DNA from: Allomyces arbusculus
Taxonomy: Eukaryota; Blastocladiomycota; Blastocladiomycetes; Blastocladiales; Blastocladiaceae
Length of the DNA stretch: 64,000 nt
NCBI GenBank assembly: GCA_027604705.1
Contig: JADHYV010000038.1
Location: 62,001 to 126,000 of the forward strand
Reading direction: 5' to 3'
In this document: positions 45,208 to 56,633 of the stretch, in pieces
Position numbering within the stretch: the first letter of the stretch is position 1
Layout: each line of letters opens with the position of its first letter
The notes under the pieces: model-generated
What the model was told of the DNA's origin: nothing
Database searches by the model: none
The model's input: only the letters and a program-made list of their open reading frames with translations
Position numbers and translations under genes: made by a program

Positions 45208-45731
45208 AGTGTCGCTTCCTGCGCACGTATGATGTGACGACGGTGCGACACCAGAGGGAGTGCGATAACCAATACATGTTCCCTCGGCGTTGTGCTGATT
45301 TTATAATCATTTTCCTTTTTATCTCAGCTCTTTCCTTGCTCCCCAGTTGTCACTGCGCCGGCTGGTTCCTTCGCGCTCCATGCTGCACATGCATTCTTCT
45401 GGAACCAATCCAGCGCGACGACGGCACCGCCCTTGTCTTGGCAGATCCGGCTTGAGGAGCGCGTGATGACCATGATGTGAGGCGTTATTATTCGAGCCGC
45501 TGGTCGGACCGCAAGCGATTGGTCGCGACACGACACGGCCACCGCGCTCTCGCTGCTCAGTTCGACCCCAAATTTTGCAAACTGATCGCCGCTGATCTCT
45601 GACCTCCAGTCCTCGACGACTCTCGCGGACGTGTTAGCAAGAGCACCGTATCAACTCATCGCTCCGACAAGCAGCTGCATTGCACATTTCGCGTCTCGTC
45701 TGGCCCGCGTCACGATTCCAGCACGCCGACG
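45208..45731. other. Intergenic, eL4 3' flank / CLC promoter
   Basis: No gene seen; AT-richer stretch at 45290-45330 likely belongs to eL4 3'-end formation. Confidence 0.45.
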
Positions 45732-48700
45732 ATGGTTGACGGCTCTGGCGAAAATTCACCAATTCGACCCGCCCATTCGGCGGGCGCTCAACAAGATGCC
45801 GCGCTGCTCGAACCGGTCGTCGCGGTCACGACCTCGTCCATTTCCAACCTCGCTGGTCCGAGCGCGAGCACGTTGGCCGCCGGACCCGTCGAAAGTGCTC
45901 CAGGAACCGACGCTTCCTGTACTCGCCCCCTTCTCAACGATGCGGCGCGCAGCGATATCGCACCTGACCTGCCCGGTATGCCGCAGGACCGCGACCCGGC
46001 CACGGCCAAGCCGACGCTCGCGCCGACGCCGACACCATCTACACCCGCGACGCCGCAGCTGCTCGGCGCCCGACTGTTGCGCGGCCGCGGTCTGCACATT
46101 CGCCAAGGGTCCCTTGCAAGTATCATGACTGAGCGGCTCCCGACGGCCTTGGCCACAGCGTGGTCGTCGATTGGAGAGTCGTGGGCGCACCATTCAACGT
46201 CGAGTGGGGTGCCGGGCACGCCGGGCTTGCTCAATCCGGACCAATACCGCGGCTCGCTCACGGGCGACAGCAACTGGCTGCGCCTGCAACGGCGCAAATT
46301 GCCACGCACGTCGGTCGACGCGGTGCAAAATCTCGATCTACAGCGCGAGAACACGCTGGGCCACATGTACGAGGAGCGCGTGGAGCGGGCGGGTCACACG
46401 CGTGCGACGGACCTCGAGGAGATTGATAACATGCCGCTGCGCCAGTATCATCAGCGCGTGAAGCCGCACCGGCAAGTGTTTATTCGGTTTGCCATGTGCT
46501 GCTTGCTCGGGTTGGTGACCGTGTCGCTATATTATGCGCTGCACGCGACGACCGAGTTATTCCAGCACTGGCGCGTCCATGTCGCGCAGGGATTGCTTGC
46601 TTCGCATTCGTATCTCGGGCTGTGGGGGTTCCTCCTTGGCGTAGCCCTGGTTTTGGCGGCCGTCGCTATGATCATTGTCCTTGTCGAGCCGAGGTTCGCA
46701 GCTTTCCAAGCGTTTCTTCGCAATTATTCTCTCTGACGCTCTTTGCGTGCGGCGTCCTCCCGTCATCTTCCTTGAACAGCGCTGCCGGGTCCGGCATGCC
46801 GGAAGTGATCGCGTTCTTGAACGGTCTCGAACGGCCGTATTACCTCTCGTCGCGCATGCTCATCGCGAAACTGGTCGGCATGTTTTGCGTCGTGAACAGC
46901 GGCCTCTTTTCTGGGTACGACGGCCCTCTCATCCACTGTTCGTACGCTTATCACACGTTTCGGTCCCTTTTCTGGCGCAAGTTGACGTCCATGCTCTCTC
47001 CAGCGTGTGCGATTGCCGGCATCATCTTGGTGCGCAATCTCAAGCGCAGCAAGTTCCTGTCCAAGGCCTACTTTGGTGTGCAGTCGTGGAAGGAGCAGGA
47101 CCCGTCAATTCTTCGCAACGCCCGATCGCACGAACTGCAAACGTTTGCGACTTTGGGTGCGGCGTGCGGCGTGTCAAGCGCGTTCCAAGGTATCACACCT
47201 GTCCATTCGCACTCCACTCTACCCGACATGCAAACTAACTCCGGCTTCTCGATCCATAGCCCCCATGGCCGGCGTCATGTTTGCGATCGAGGAGGCGATT
47301 TCATTCTATGATGGGACGCTTATTGTCAAGGCGTTTTTGGCGTGCTCCATGACGATTCTCTTCAAGGCGCTGTTGCTGCAGAACTGGACGGTTACGGCGA
47401 CGAGTTTCTCCATCTTTGCCGTCAATGTATGTTTATTCTTCTCCACCGTTTCCCGCTTGGCGAGTCAGCGACTGACCAGAGTCGTCGCGACCATGGAAAT
47501 CAGGCCCATTGCGACGCGCAACTGTCCGTCATCGATTACATTGCCTACGTCGTTCTCGGCCTTCTCGGCGGTACTTCCCATCATGTCCACCGCGGACGCA
47601 TCTCATGGTCTGCTTCTGACAATAGCGCGGATGCGATTTTGTCGTAGGATTTTTCGGCCACTGGTACAACCGGCTCGTCGCCAAGATTCGTGAATGGCGC
47701 GAGTGGCACATCGAGTGGGCCCTTTGGCGCCGCATTCTCGACGTGTTCGTCGTCGTCGTGCTCACCATTTCCGTGTGCACCGGCGTCGTATATCTGCGCA
47801 GCGAGCTGCACGTATGTAGTGATCATCGTCGACTTGCCGTGGCTTTGCGTGTTTTTGTTTTGTAACCTGAACCCCGATTTGACCGTTTCAGGGTACCTGC
47901 ACCACCATGGAGGCGACGCTCAACCAACTGGCACCCGTGGCGGCTGCGCACCGGTGCACAAGGACGTGCTCCGAGTGGCTCCAGTTGCGGAACGCGACCT
48001 CGTCGCTATCCAAGCGCCAGGCCGACCGATTGCAGGTCATGAGCGCCGCATCAACGACGACAGCCGGCTCCGGTAACCCGCTGCAGCAGTGCGTCAAAGA
48101 TTTTACGACCGCGGTCTGCGTCGACTCGAGTGTCCGCGAGCTGATCATGGAGGTGCGCGTGCACGCACTATGCATTGCTGATCTTACCGCCAACGCTCAC
48201 ACTTCGGCTCCTCCATTTCTTGTTTCCTAGGAAATGTCGCAACAATGGCTTCAATTGGACGTGTATTGCGCATTGAACTCGCCAATGAGCACATTCTCGC
48301 TCCTGCCTTCCTCGCAAGCAGACGTGCGGCACCTGCTCGTTCAGTCAACGGACCTGGACACGACCAAGCTGTACCCGACGGGCCTGTTCACAGGCCTGCA
48401 TGCGCCCGAGTCAACCAAAGCCACGTCGGTGAGCACGTCGAGCACCGAGTTTTGCTACGACCCGCTCGCGTCGCTCTTCTTTAACCAGCCCGAGCGCGTG
48501 CTCAACATTTTGTTCTTCCGCGGCTACTATGGCTTTCTGGACTGGGCCGTGCTGCTCACGTTTGGTGTGACGTATTGCGTCTTGACGCTGGCGACACACA
48601 ACATTGCGGCGCCGACCGATCTGGTCATGCCGTGTCTCGTACTGGGCGCAACGTTTGGGCGTTTGTTTGGGCTCGGTACGATTTACCACACGCGCGATGC

Positions 48701-50108
48701 GCTTACCCTTACCTCTGGTCACTCACCATCCCATAATCGCTGTCTTGCAGGTCTCAACGTCATCCAACGCGCGGCGGGGGTCCCGCAAATGGACCCAGGC
48801 GTCGCCGCGGTTCTTGGGCTGGCCGCGTTTTGGGCGGGCACGTCGCGCATGATGATGACCGTTGTGATTATTGCCCTCCAGTCGACCAACGAGCAGGTGC
48901 GGTTCCTGCGTGTTTTGCCGCTCCTTGCCTCGGCTGTCCTCCTCATCCGAGCACCGTTATGCACGACTAGACGTACCTTGCTGGCACCATGATTGTCGTG
49001 ATCATTGCCACCGTCACGGGCAACTACCAAGGCCCGTCGCAGTATCACCTCGGTCTGTCCACTTTTGAACCATAGTCTCCACCCTGAATGCTCGCGCTGA
49101 CCGTCTGTTTCATTGCATCGTGTAGAAATGGAGACCATGGGCATGGCGTACCTGCCGCAATTCCCACCGCACTCGCTCAAGCTCGAAACGGTCGAGGACG
49201 TGCTGCTGCGCGAAGACGGTGAAGTGAGCCCGCGCGTGCTCGATAAGATCCGACTCAACAGCGACTTTACCGTCGCGAAGGCGCTCGACCTGCTCAAGGC
49301 ATCGACGTTTTCCGGGTGGCCCGTCGTCGACGCCGGCAACCACCTGCTCGGCTTCCTGTTGCGTGTGCAACTCGAGGAGCTGATTCTCGAAAAGGCGCCC
49401 GACGCGAACACGCGCGCCCCGTCGCTCACGTACGATGCCGACGGCTCGTCGCCGCTCGACACGGCTGGTGCTCTGGACGACCACGTTGTCGACCTGGATG
49501 TGCGGCACGTGTCGCTCGTCGACGACGTGGCCGTTGCCATGAATTTGTCGCCGCACGTCGTGTTCCCGGACACGCTCGCCGCGAAAGCCTACAAGCAGTT
49601 CCGCAATCTTGGGTTGCGGCACCTGCTCGTCGTGTCGCGCGAAAACGTAGTCGTTGGAATCCTGACGCGCTCCGATTTCCACCGACTGGTCGAGCGCGGG
49701 CTGCATTTGCAGCACCATCATCACCACCACAAGCACAAGCACGCGCATGCAAATGAAGACGACGATTCGGGAGCGCACCGGCGCGCTAGTTCGTCGGCGA
49801 CGCTGCACGACGGTGCGACCACGCCGAGTCACGATAAGGACGACGACGGCAGCGGCACAACAACACCGCCACGTGCAGGTTCCGGCCCACGCGCTCACTT
49901 CTTCCTTTCTCAGTCGCAGCGAGCATCGCCGCGCGCGAGCCCAGCCAGTACGCCGTTGACCGGGTCGCTTGCGTCAATTGGACAGACGCCAGCTCCGCCG
50001 TCGGCATTGCGAAATGAGGTGACGCCGTCGGCCGACATAAGCGAGCCGAGTGGGGCGGGGACGGCAGTGCCGAGTCGCGCGAGCGCGAGCTCGTCACGGA
50101 AGTCGTGA
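45732..50108 (+). CDS. CLC-family chloride channel / Cl-H exchanger
   Basis: Eleven exons: 45732-46693, 46780-46937, 47004-47189, 47260-47426, 47480-47570, 47648-47811, 47892-48152, 48231-48675, 48751-48896, 48971-49052 and 49126-50108. Every junction is GT-AG and the frame closes at 1214 aa. A long polar N-terminus (~250 residues) leads to the first helices, then the selectivity motif GSGMPEV (~323), LIAKLVGMFCVVNSGLFSGY, the gating-loop position as GYDGP (~366; most CLCs have E where D stands), APMAGVMFAIEEAISFYDG, LVMPCLVLGATFGRLFG and MDPGVAAVLGLAAFWAG. The C-terminus has two CBS segments (TFSGWPVVDAGNHLLGF and LRHLLVVSRENVVVGILTRS), then a His/Lys-rich run (HHHHHHKHKHAHA) and a Ser/Thr/Pro tail. 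Likely an endomembrane or vacuolar CLC. Confidence 0.93.
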
Positions 50109-50309
50109 AGTTGGACAATCGGACTTTCTTTTGAATCATTTTGCTTCTGTTCCTTGTTTGTGAAACATAGCTGGCCAAATGTGATACACATGCCTTTCTT
50201 CTCATCCTTTTGTGTAGCCACGGCCAAGGGACGTGATGTCGCAACTTTTCATATTTGACACGAACAAAAAAGACACAACTATGCTGGTGATAGAACAACA
50301 AGCAGGCCA

Positions 50310-52042
50310 TCACGACGAATCGCGGTCCACGAGCCACTTGGACATGTAGGGCCCGTCGAGCTCGTACCCAAGCTTGCGGTAGTAATCGCGCGTGCCGATG
50401 CCTGAAGAGAAGAGCGCGATGTCAGTCCCCGCGCCCGTGCATCGCATGGAATACAACACTAACATACCAGCAATGACGGCGAGCTTGACCGACCCATGCT
50501 CGTCGCGCGCAATCCGCTCGGCCTCCTCCATCAACAGCGTGCCAAACCCTTGGTGCTGGAACCGCGTCGGGTCGCGCGAATGCATGGGCACGACCGACCC
50601 GTAAACGTGCAACTCGCGCACAATCGACTGCGGCACGCCGTCCACCCTGAGTTCCGGCCGGAACGTGCCCTCTTCGGAACACTTGCGCAGCCGCAGCAGC
50701 CCGACCAAGATATCTTGTGCCGGATCCTCGTACGCCAAAAACGTTTCCCATCCACCATTGGCCGCATAGTCGCGGCGTACGAGTTCCACGTCCTGCGGCC
50801 GGATCTTGTGATGAATATCCTGGATCCCGACTTCGCGCGTGCGCACGTCACGGCACGGCGTGCCCAAGTCACGCATGCGCGCAAGCGCATGCTCACGCAA
50901 GTTGCCGTGCTCGACGCCCGACGTGACAAGCGGCATCGGAATATCGCGCTGCACGCGGTAGACGCGCGTCCACGGCGGGACGAGCGCGAGAATGCGTGCG
51001 ACTAAGTCGACGAGTTCCGACGGCGAGTAGTTGCGGTACCGCTTGGTGCGCCACAGCTCGTAGAGCCCCGTCCCACGAATCACGAGCGTCGGGTAGATTT
51101 TCAGCCCATCGGACCGGAACGCCGGGTTTTCAAAGTACTCCTTGAATTGCTCGAGATCGCGCTGCATGCCGACATTGGGCAGGTCCGGCATCATGTGCGC
51201 GACAATTTTGTACCCTGCATCCTTCCCAAGATGAAACGACTCGCAGACGGCCTTGACCGTATGCCCGCGGTTCGTGTCGCGCGCCACGTCCTCGTAGACG
51301 GACTGCACGCCAATCTCGAGCCGCGTGCACCCGTACCGCAGCATCTGCGACAAGTGTGGCTTCAGGCAGTAATCGGGCCTGGTCTCGATCGTGATCCCCA
51401 CACACTTCATCGGCGACTGCTCGGACATGCGCACGGCCTCGTCGACATCGGCCGAATGGTGGCCCGACAACGCGTCGTGCAACTGCGAAATAAACTTATT
51501 GCGGTACTCTTCTTGCAAGGCCATGAACGTGCCGCCCATGACAATATACTCGACCTTATCGCAGTCGTGCCCAAGCGCCTGCAGTTGCGCAACCCGGCCG
51601 CGCGCCTGCTCGTAAGGGTCGTACCGCGCCCGAATCGCGCGCATCGACGTGGGCTCGTAACCCGTATAAGACTGTGTCGAGTACTCGAAATCCGAGTCGG
51701 GCCCACCGGGACAGTAGACGCAGATATTGCCCGTCATGGCCAAGTGCGGGCACCGATGCGGCTTGCACATGACGGCGACGACGGCGACACCCGAGGCCGT
51801 GCGCACGGGTTTCGCGCGCAGCCGCGGGACGAGCTCGCGCTTGTGCTCGGGCGGGATCGCAGCGATAATGTCGGTCAGCCGCGGCTGCGAGGCAAGCTTG
51901 TACTTCTTGGCCCATTTCGACCGCAGGCCGTTCAGGTTCACGTCCTTGTTCTCGCGCAGCGACTGGAGCAGCTCGTTGATGATGCCGGCACAGCACAGAA
52001 CCATGCGCTCCTCCTCGGACTGGCGCGCCGCATTGGGGATGG
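50310..52042 (-). CDS. ELP3: Elongator catalytic subunit Elp3
   Basis: Radical-SAM plus GNAT acetyltransferase of the Elongator complex, which makes the cm5 group on wobble uridine of tRNA. Exons 50468-52042 and 50310-50401, joined by a 66-bp intron (GTATGT...TTCAG) that has no stop and a length divisible by three; the Elp3 alignment ([18 protein letters not shown]) shows it must be removed. Motifs: [18 protein letters not shown], the Fe-S cluster region CKPHRCPH...[50 protein letters not shown] acetyl-CoA site [20 protein letters not shown]. From the in-frame Met at 52004 it is 542 aa, but the exon opens earlier with AARQSEEER, matching yeast Elp3, so a small 5' exon (not located, between 52043 and 52304) supplies the true start. 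Confidence 0.96.
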
Positions 52043-52304
52043 CTGCGTAGGATAGTGGTCAACGGGCCCAATGGTCAGTGACCAGTTCGTTGTCAACACC
52101 ATCCAGACCTGACCAGATCGTGGGTTTTCGCAGGCATCGCTCGATATATCGAAATCATGACATGCCTTGCACGCCCTGTGGGCCCATGGTTGCGTTGCAG
52201 GAAGTGTCGGCACGACGTAGTAAAGCGAGCGATTTGCAGTTGTCGACGACTTTTGATCGCTCAAGACATGATTGACGAACCACTCCATCCATTTTCATTT
52301 CCCT

Positions 52305-52591
52305 TCATTCCAACAGCAGCGACACGGCCATGGCGACACAGCTCAGCGCTACGTACGGCGACAAGCGCTCGCCAATCCGTGCGGCCTTCCAGAATACTCC
52401 GACGACGCCGTGCTGGCTGCTGAGCAACGACGGGACTTGTGCCTTGACGTAGGTGCACGTGCAGATGATGAGCAACACGACGAGCAGCAGCGACTGGAAA
52501 TTAAAGAGCGCCGACTATCGTTGAATAGGATGGTGTATCAGCGCGGATGCTTTGGGAGTACGGACAGGTCGGTGACGATGGAGCTCACCAT
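52305..52591 (-). CDS. KSH1: Kish / Ksh1 secretory-pathway protein
   Basis: Essential small Golgi membrane protein of the early secretory pathway (TMEM167/Kish). Exon 1 is just the ATG (52589-52591); intron 52515-52588 is GTGAGC...GATAG; exon 2 is 52305-52514; 70 aa in total, against 72 in animals. The product starts M-SALFNFQSLLLVVLLIICT and carries the invariant VFWKAARIGERLSPYVALSC before a second hydrophobic segment (VAMAVSLLLE). Two membrane spans are evident. Easy to miss because no ATG-initiated frame covers it. It precedes ELP3 on the same strand with about 260 bp between. Confidence 0.93.
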
Positions 52592-53025
52592 GGTGGAGCA
52601 CGGCACGGCGAGAAGCGTGGAGTGACCAAGAGTGCGGATAGATAATGGCGGTGGGCACGGCTGGAAAGACGCGTCCGTGCTCGTCGTGACGGAGTGCTGG
52701 ATGTCGTGTCTGTGGCTGAGGCACGCGAACTACAACGGTGTTAGGAGAGCAGAAATGGAGCGATCTCTCTCATTCAACTTGCCGTGTTGGAGCTTTGCCA
52801 CCGTGGCGACGGGGACAAGACAGGATGACGAGTGCGCTCTGCCGGTATAAACGCTGACGACACAAAGGTTGACATCCGAATAATGACAGGACCAAAATCG
52901 ATTAATTTCACAAAGTACAGCTCGTGACACGTCACGGACCGTTCAAGATGCAACCGATCCACAGCCCATCGCGACTCGGAGCACAAAAGAGCGCGCGCAA
53001 TCGGCATGCTTATTCCCCACTCACT
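52592..53025. other. Intergenic, KSH1 promoter / BAP31 3' flank
   Basis: No gene seen. Confidence 0.45.
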
Positions 53026-54150
53026 CTACTCGTCCTGCACGACGACGCCAGCGCGCTTCTCGCGCAACCGGTCAAACTTGCCCTCGAGCTCGTTGTACCG
53101 GTCGGACAGCTCGAGGTACTGTGCGTAGTTGGCGTCGGCCTGCTCCTTGACCTTCTTGGTCTCCTCAGCGACACGCTTGCGCACGATTTCCTCGACGTCG
53201 TCGGACACGGCGGTGGCCGGCGCCGCGGCCGGAGCTGCGCCCGCACCCGCATCACGCTCGTCGAGCAGCGTGCGCAATTGCCGCTTGTGACTCGCGTACT
53301 GCACGGTCAATTCGGCGACTTGTTCCTCGGACCGGACGAGCTCAAGAAGGACGGCGCGGTACCGGTCGAGCACAACCATCTGAGAGAAAGTGAGGCATGG
53401 TGATTCAACAGCAGAATGAGAAATGGAAAAGAGTGCGCGGGGAGGACAATGCATGCGTACCATAAACAGAGAGAAGCCCACCATGTACATGCTAGAATAA
53501 CGGCAAAGACACAGGTGAGTTTCTCTAGCTGGAGGCGGGAATAGAAAGAGGGAAACGCACTTGCGCTGCGCATAGTATAGCTTGGCGCGCGGGTCGAGGT
53601 CGCCCGTGATGATGCCAAGGTTGCCGTGCTGGTGATGGTAGTGGCCCTCCTCGATTGCCTCGGCACGCTCCTGCGTCATCCTGTATTGGCGCGTAAACGA
53701 GTCTGCGAAAAGCGAGCGAACAGGTGTCGTGATAAGCGTCCAGATCGGCAGTACGGAAAAGCGTGCACGTTTGAGACGCGCGTACCGATGAAGAGCAGCG
53801 TCAAGAAACTGAAAATGGCGATCAAAACGACACGGCGGTGAGCGACAGGCGGCGGGACACGGACTCTTCTCCACCCACTGGCAATCCCAAGAGCAAACAA
53901 ACGTACATGAACGTCCAGCGGAACGCCGTGACTAGCTTGGTGACGATCCATGACTGCGTAATGAACTTGGTAATAGTCTTCCGCACGGCGCGCGGCATCG
54001 GCAGCTGAAACAACGATTGCCGGGATGTGAGTATCGTGCGCACATGTTCATCCACCGCAGCAGAGGCAGGCCAACGCATACCGCCAGGATCAAGAACACG
54101 ATGATCTCGGCAATCAAGAGCACGAGCGCGAGACGGTTCGGAATGGACAT
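53026..54150 (-). CDS. YET3: BAP31 / Yet-type ER membrane chaperone
   Basis: ER multipass protein with cytosolic coiled coil; relatives sort membrane proteins out of the ER. Six exons: 54082-54150, 53907-54004, 53786-53808 (a 23-bp microexon), 53561-53702, 53461-53491 and 53026-53379; 238 aa, phases consistent. The N-terminal hydrophobic segment LALVLLIAEIIVFLILA is followed by the family LPMPRAVRKTITKFIT, TM2 across the microexon (TFIFLTLLFIDSFTRQYRM), and YYAQRNMYMVGFSLFM, equal to RAQRNLYIAGFSLLL in BAP31. The C-terminal coiled coil runs from LLELVRSEEQVAEL to DRYNELEGKFDRLREKRAG. It ends VVVQDE, so no KKxx retrieval signal. The microexon's acceptor (TTTTCAG) is good but it leaves TM2 a few residues shorter than usual. 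Confidence 0.9.
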
Positions 54151-54835
54151 GATTGAATGCTTGGTTTTCGGTTTTTAACTTTTCCACGTTGGATCAAGTG
54201 CGTGTCGGACGACAGACGGTCGTGGACAGGCAAAGTTGTTCGGGTTCCCGTTATTAAAGAGTTGACAGGCCAGATGGGCTCGGTTGGTTGGTTGTGTGCT
54301 TCACAGGCGAGGAAGTGTTTGCAGCAAGTTGGGCTCGGCGGCAGGAGGTGTGTCGGGGGTATCTCGGTGTCGACGACGTTGCAGGTCGTTGGAGAATGGC
54401 GTCTGCGTGTCGTGGGACGTGGGTCGAGCGCCTTTTCTACGTTCAATGGGTGGAGCTGCGACGCCGGCGCACCACGTCAAAGTCCCAAGAAGTCGCGCGG
54501 GCTCGCGGCCGGCTCGCAGCTCCAAAAGACTCCCTCGCAGCGTCTCACAGCAGCGGTGAAAACGCGGACGTGCTCCATCTCATTTGCGGGTGGTCCGACC
54601 ACCGCACGTCACCCGCTGCGACGTGATCCTGATCCTATCAGTGGTCGTTCAAATTTCTGCCCAAACAGCTTGGACCTGTAAAGTCGACCTGGCGCACATT
54701 TCTATTCCCTTGTCCACTGGACATCCGCCCAGGTCACCGCTCTCGAAGAGCCACCAACAGCCTTGCATGCACCCACCGGCCACCCGCCGCCCATCGCCGC
54801 CGTCATCACCAACCAAGAGTCTTGCCCACAACATC
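54151..54835. other. Intergenic, divergent region
   Basis: No gene recognised between BAP31 (minus) and the broken paralogue (plus). Confidence 0.45.
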
Positions 54836-55400
54836 ATGAAAGCTCGGCCGTTCCAGCCCCCTTCTCGACCGACATTTCGATTCGCTGGGCTACCTGTTAT
54901 TGCAAGGCGCACTACATCAATCACACCAAGCGCGTGCAGGAGACCATGGCCAAGGGGCGTACTTCGTCTGAGTACAAGGAGCACATGGCGCACCGCGCCT
55001 GGGTCCTGAGCAAGCACAAAGACCATGTGGCCGCGAACCGCGCTTTGCGCCGTACGTCCTGGCTGAATCCGTGGTTCGCCGCTGTGATTCTCTGCGCAGT
55101 AAGCTCATGGCCTGTATTGCCGAGAATGCATTGTACTCGTTGCTCGAGGAGATAGAGACCCGCGACTCTGCCTTGGACAACCACACGGCTGTCAAATCGG
55201 ATGCCGACTATGACGTGCGTCCGTACGTGTGCAAGCGGCAAAGCGAAGCCGTGGTTAAGCTTGATGCAGGCATTTGCCAGTGCGTGCGCATGCACCGTGT
55301 GGTCATGGAAACCCTTTGGGATGAGGAGCGGCAGACGTTTGACCTGGAGCATCGGATACAGGTTCCACTCGGAATAGAATATAGATGGCGGACCACTTGA
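54836..55400 (+). pseudogene. Broken upstream copy of the 55815 gene
   Basis: Resembles the intact gene at 55815-56405 along its length: SSEYKEHMAHRAWVLSKHKD against SPEYTNLIADHDRFLAANDK; VVRRCDSLRSKLMACIAE against MVRECGYVRSPLKSCLAE; and TLWDEERQTFDLEHRIQV against TWDKESETFDLEKMSRVEIQ. The matching stretches lie in different frames: an early shift near 54860 (between an ATG-led PFQPP frame and the following frame) and another near 55046, where ALRR leads into PYVLAESVV one frame over. No GT-AG pair explains them. Probably a decayed tandem duplicate; sequencing errors are the alternative. The more strongly diverged N-terminus favours decay. Confidence 0.6.
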
Positions 55401-55814
55401 CCACCGGGCTTGTTTGGCGCGATGGAGCTATATTTTGTCCACGAAACCTCGACATTGGTAGCCAAAACGTCGTCGTCAACAAGCACCGGGCAAACCATAT
55501 GGTGTCGCGTCTCGTGGATGGAAGAAATGGAAAACAAAATCGCCTGTCACGACCTTCATGTGATAAACACATGAGCGCGTCCACCGCCGATCACCACAAG
55601 CGGGAGCCATCAACTTTTCTTGCGATCGCTTCTCCCTGCATCCCACTCTTGGCCTTCGTGATCAGTCTCCTCGTTCCCTGGAGATCCGTGTGGACACTGC
55701 GCACCAGCAGCGACCGAAATTCGCGTCAACGTGGCCAGACCACACTCGCCAGCGGCCCAGCCAAGTCCTGCACCCCCACCCACCCTGCCCCCAATCCACC
55801 CTCCGCCACCGACC
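55401..55814. other. Intergenic between tandem copies
   Basis: No gene seen. Confidence 0.4.
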
Positions 55815-56405
55815 ATGTCCGGCAGCACCCCCGCGGCTCCCTTCCAGTTCCCGACCAAAGACGACCCGCGCCTTCTCGCGGCCGTCAACACGTGTGCGCC
55901 GCTGTTCATCAAGTACGTCAAGTGCTCGCGGCGGGCGATGACCGCCGCGCAAGCGTCGCCCGAATACACGAACCTGATCGCCGACCACGACCGGTTTCTC
56001 GCGGCCAATGACAAACAATCCGCGTCCCGCGCAAAGCGGCGTGCTGACAATGTCCTGATCATGGCCATGGTGCGTGAGTGCGGGTACGTGCGGTCGCCAC
56101 TCAAGTCGTGCTTGGCCGAAGTGTCCTGCGCGGATGAACGGACCGCACGGGATACGTACCTTGCGTCGAGGCCGGATGTGGTCATGTCGGCAGGGCAGCA
56201 GGCAGCGGCGGGTGGTGGCCCAGTAACGGATCCGCGGCGCGCACGCGAGTTCAAGGCCGTGGCGGAGTTGGAAAAGGGGATCGAGGATTGTATTCGCAAG
56301 TACCAGTTTGCGATGAATGTGACGTGGGACAAGGAGAGCGAGACGTTTGATTTGGAGAAGATGAGCCGCGTCGAGATTCAGGTCGTCAAGCCGGGCCAGC
56401 TGTAA
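55815..56405 (+). CDS. Hypothetical Cys-containing protein, tandem paralogue
   Basis: 196 aa, single exon, not recognised. Start MSGSTPAAPFQFPTKDDPR, then NTCAPLFIKYVKCSRRAM, RECGYVRSPLKSCLAEVSC, a Gly/Ala loop, and ELEKGIEDCIRKYQFAM followed by VTWDKESETFDLEKM and VEIQVVKPGQL. Six or so Cys are spread singly or in CxnC pairs through mostly helical sequence, somewhat like small mitochondrial or adaptor proteins, but no CX9C twin is present. No signal peptide or membrane segment. A degenerate copy lies directly upstream. Conservation between the two copies (Cys positions and the TFDLE block) supports a real protein. Confidence 0.7.
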   Translation: MSGSTPAAPFQFPTKDDPRLLAAVNTCAPLFIKYVKCSRRAMTAAQASPEYTNLIADHDRFLAANDKQSASRAKRRADNVLIMAMVRECGYVRSPLKSCLAEVSCADERTARDTYLASRPDVVMSAGQQAAAGGGPVTDPRRAREFKAVAELEKGIEDCIRKYQFAMNVTWDKESETFDLEKMSRVEIQVVKPGQL

Positions 56406-56633
56406 ATACAAGGTAGTAGTTTTGACTCCTTGCTGACGTCGGTTGCGGGAGGTTGTACCCGCGAGCCGAGGTGGAGAGGATTGGGCTCGTAAACAGCAAC
56501 TCGCCATGTATTCAACACATCCACAACATACAATAATGTTCGAGCAAAACCAAGCAAGCGGTCTTGCGGTTCGCCAATCTCAAAAACCGGCACCGCGTCT
56601 CCAACCACCCCTTGATCCCCCACCCACATCTCC

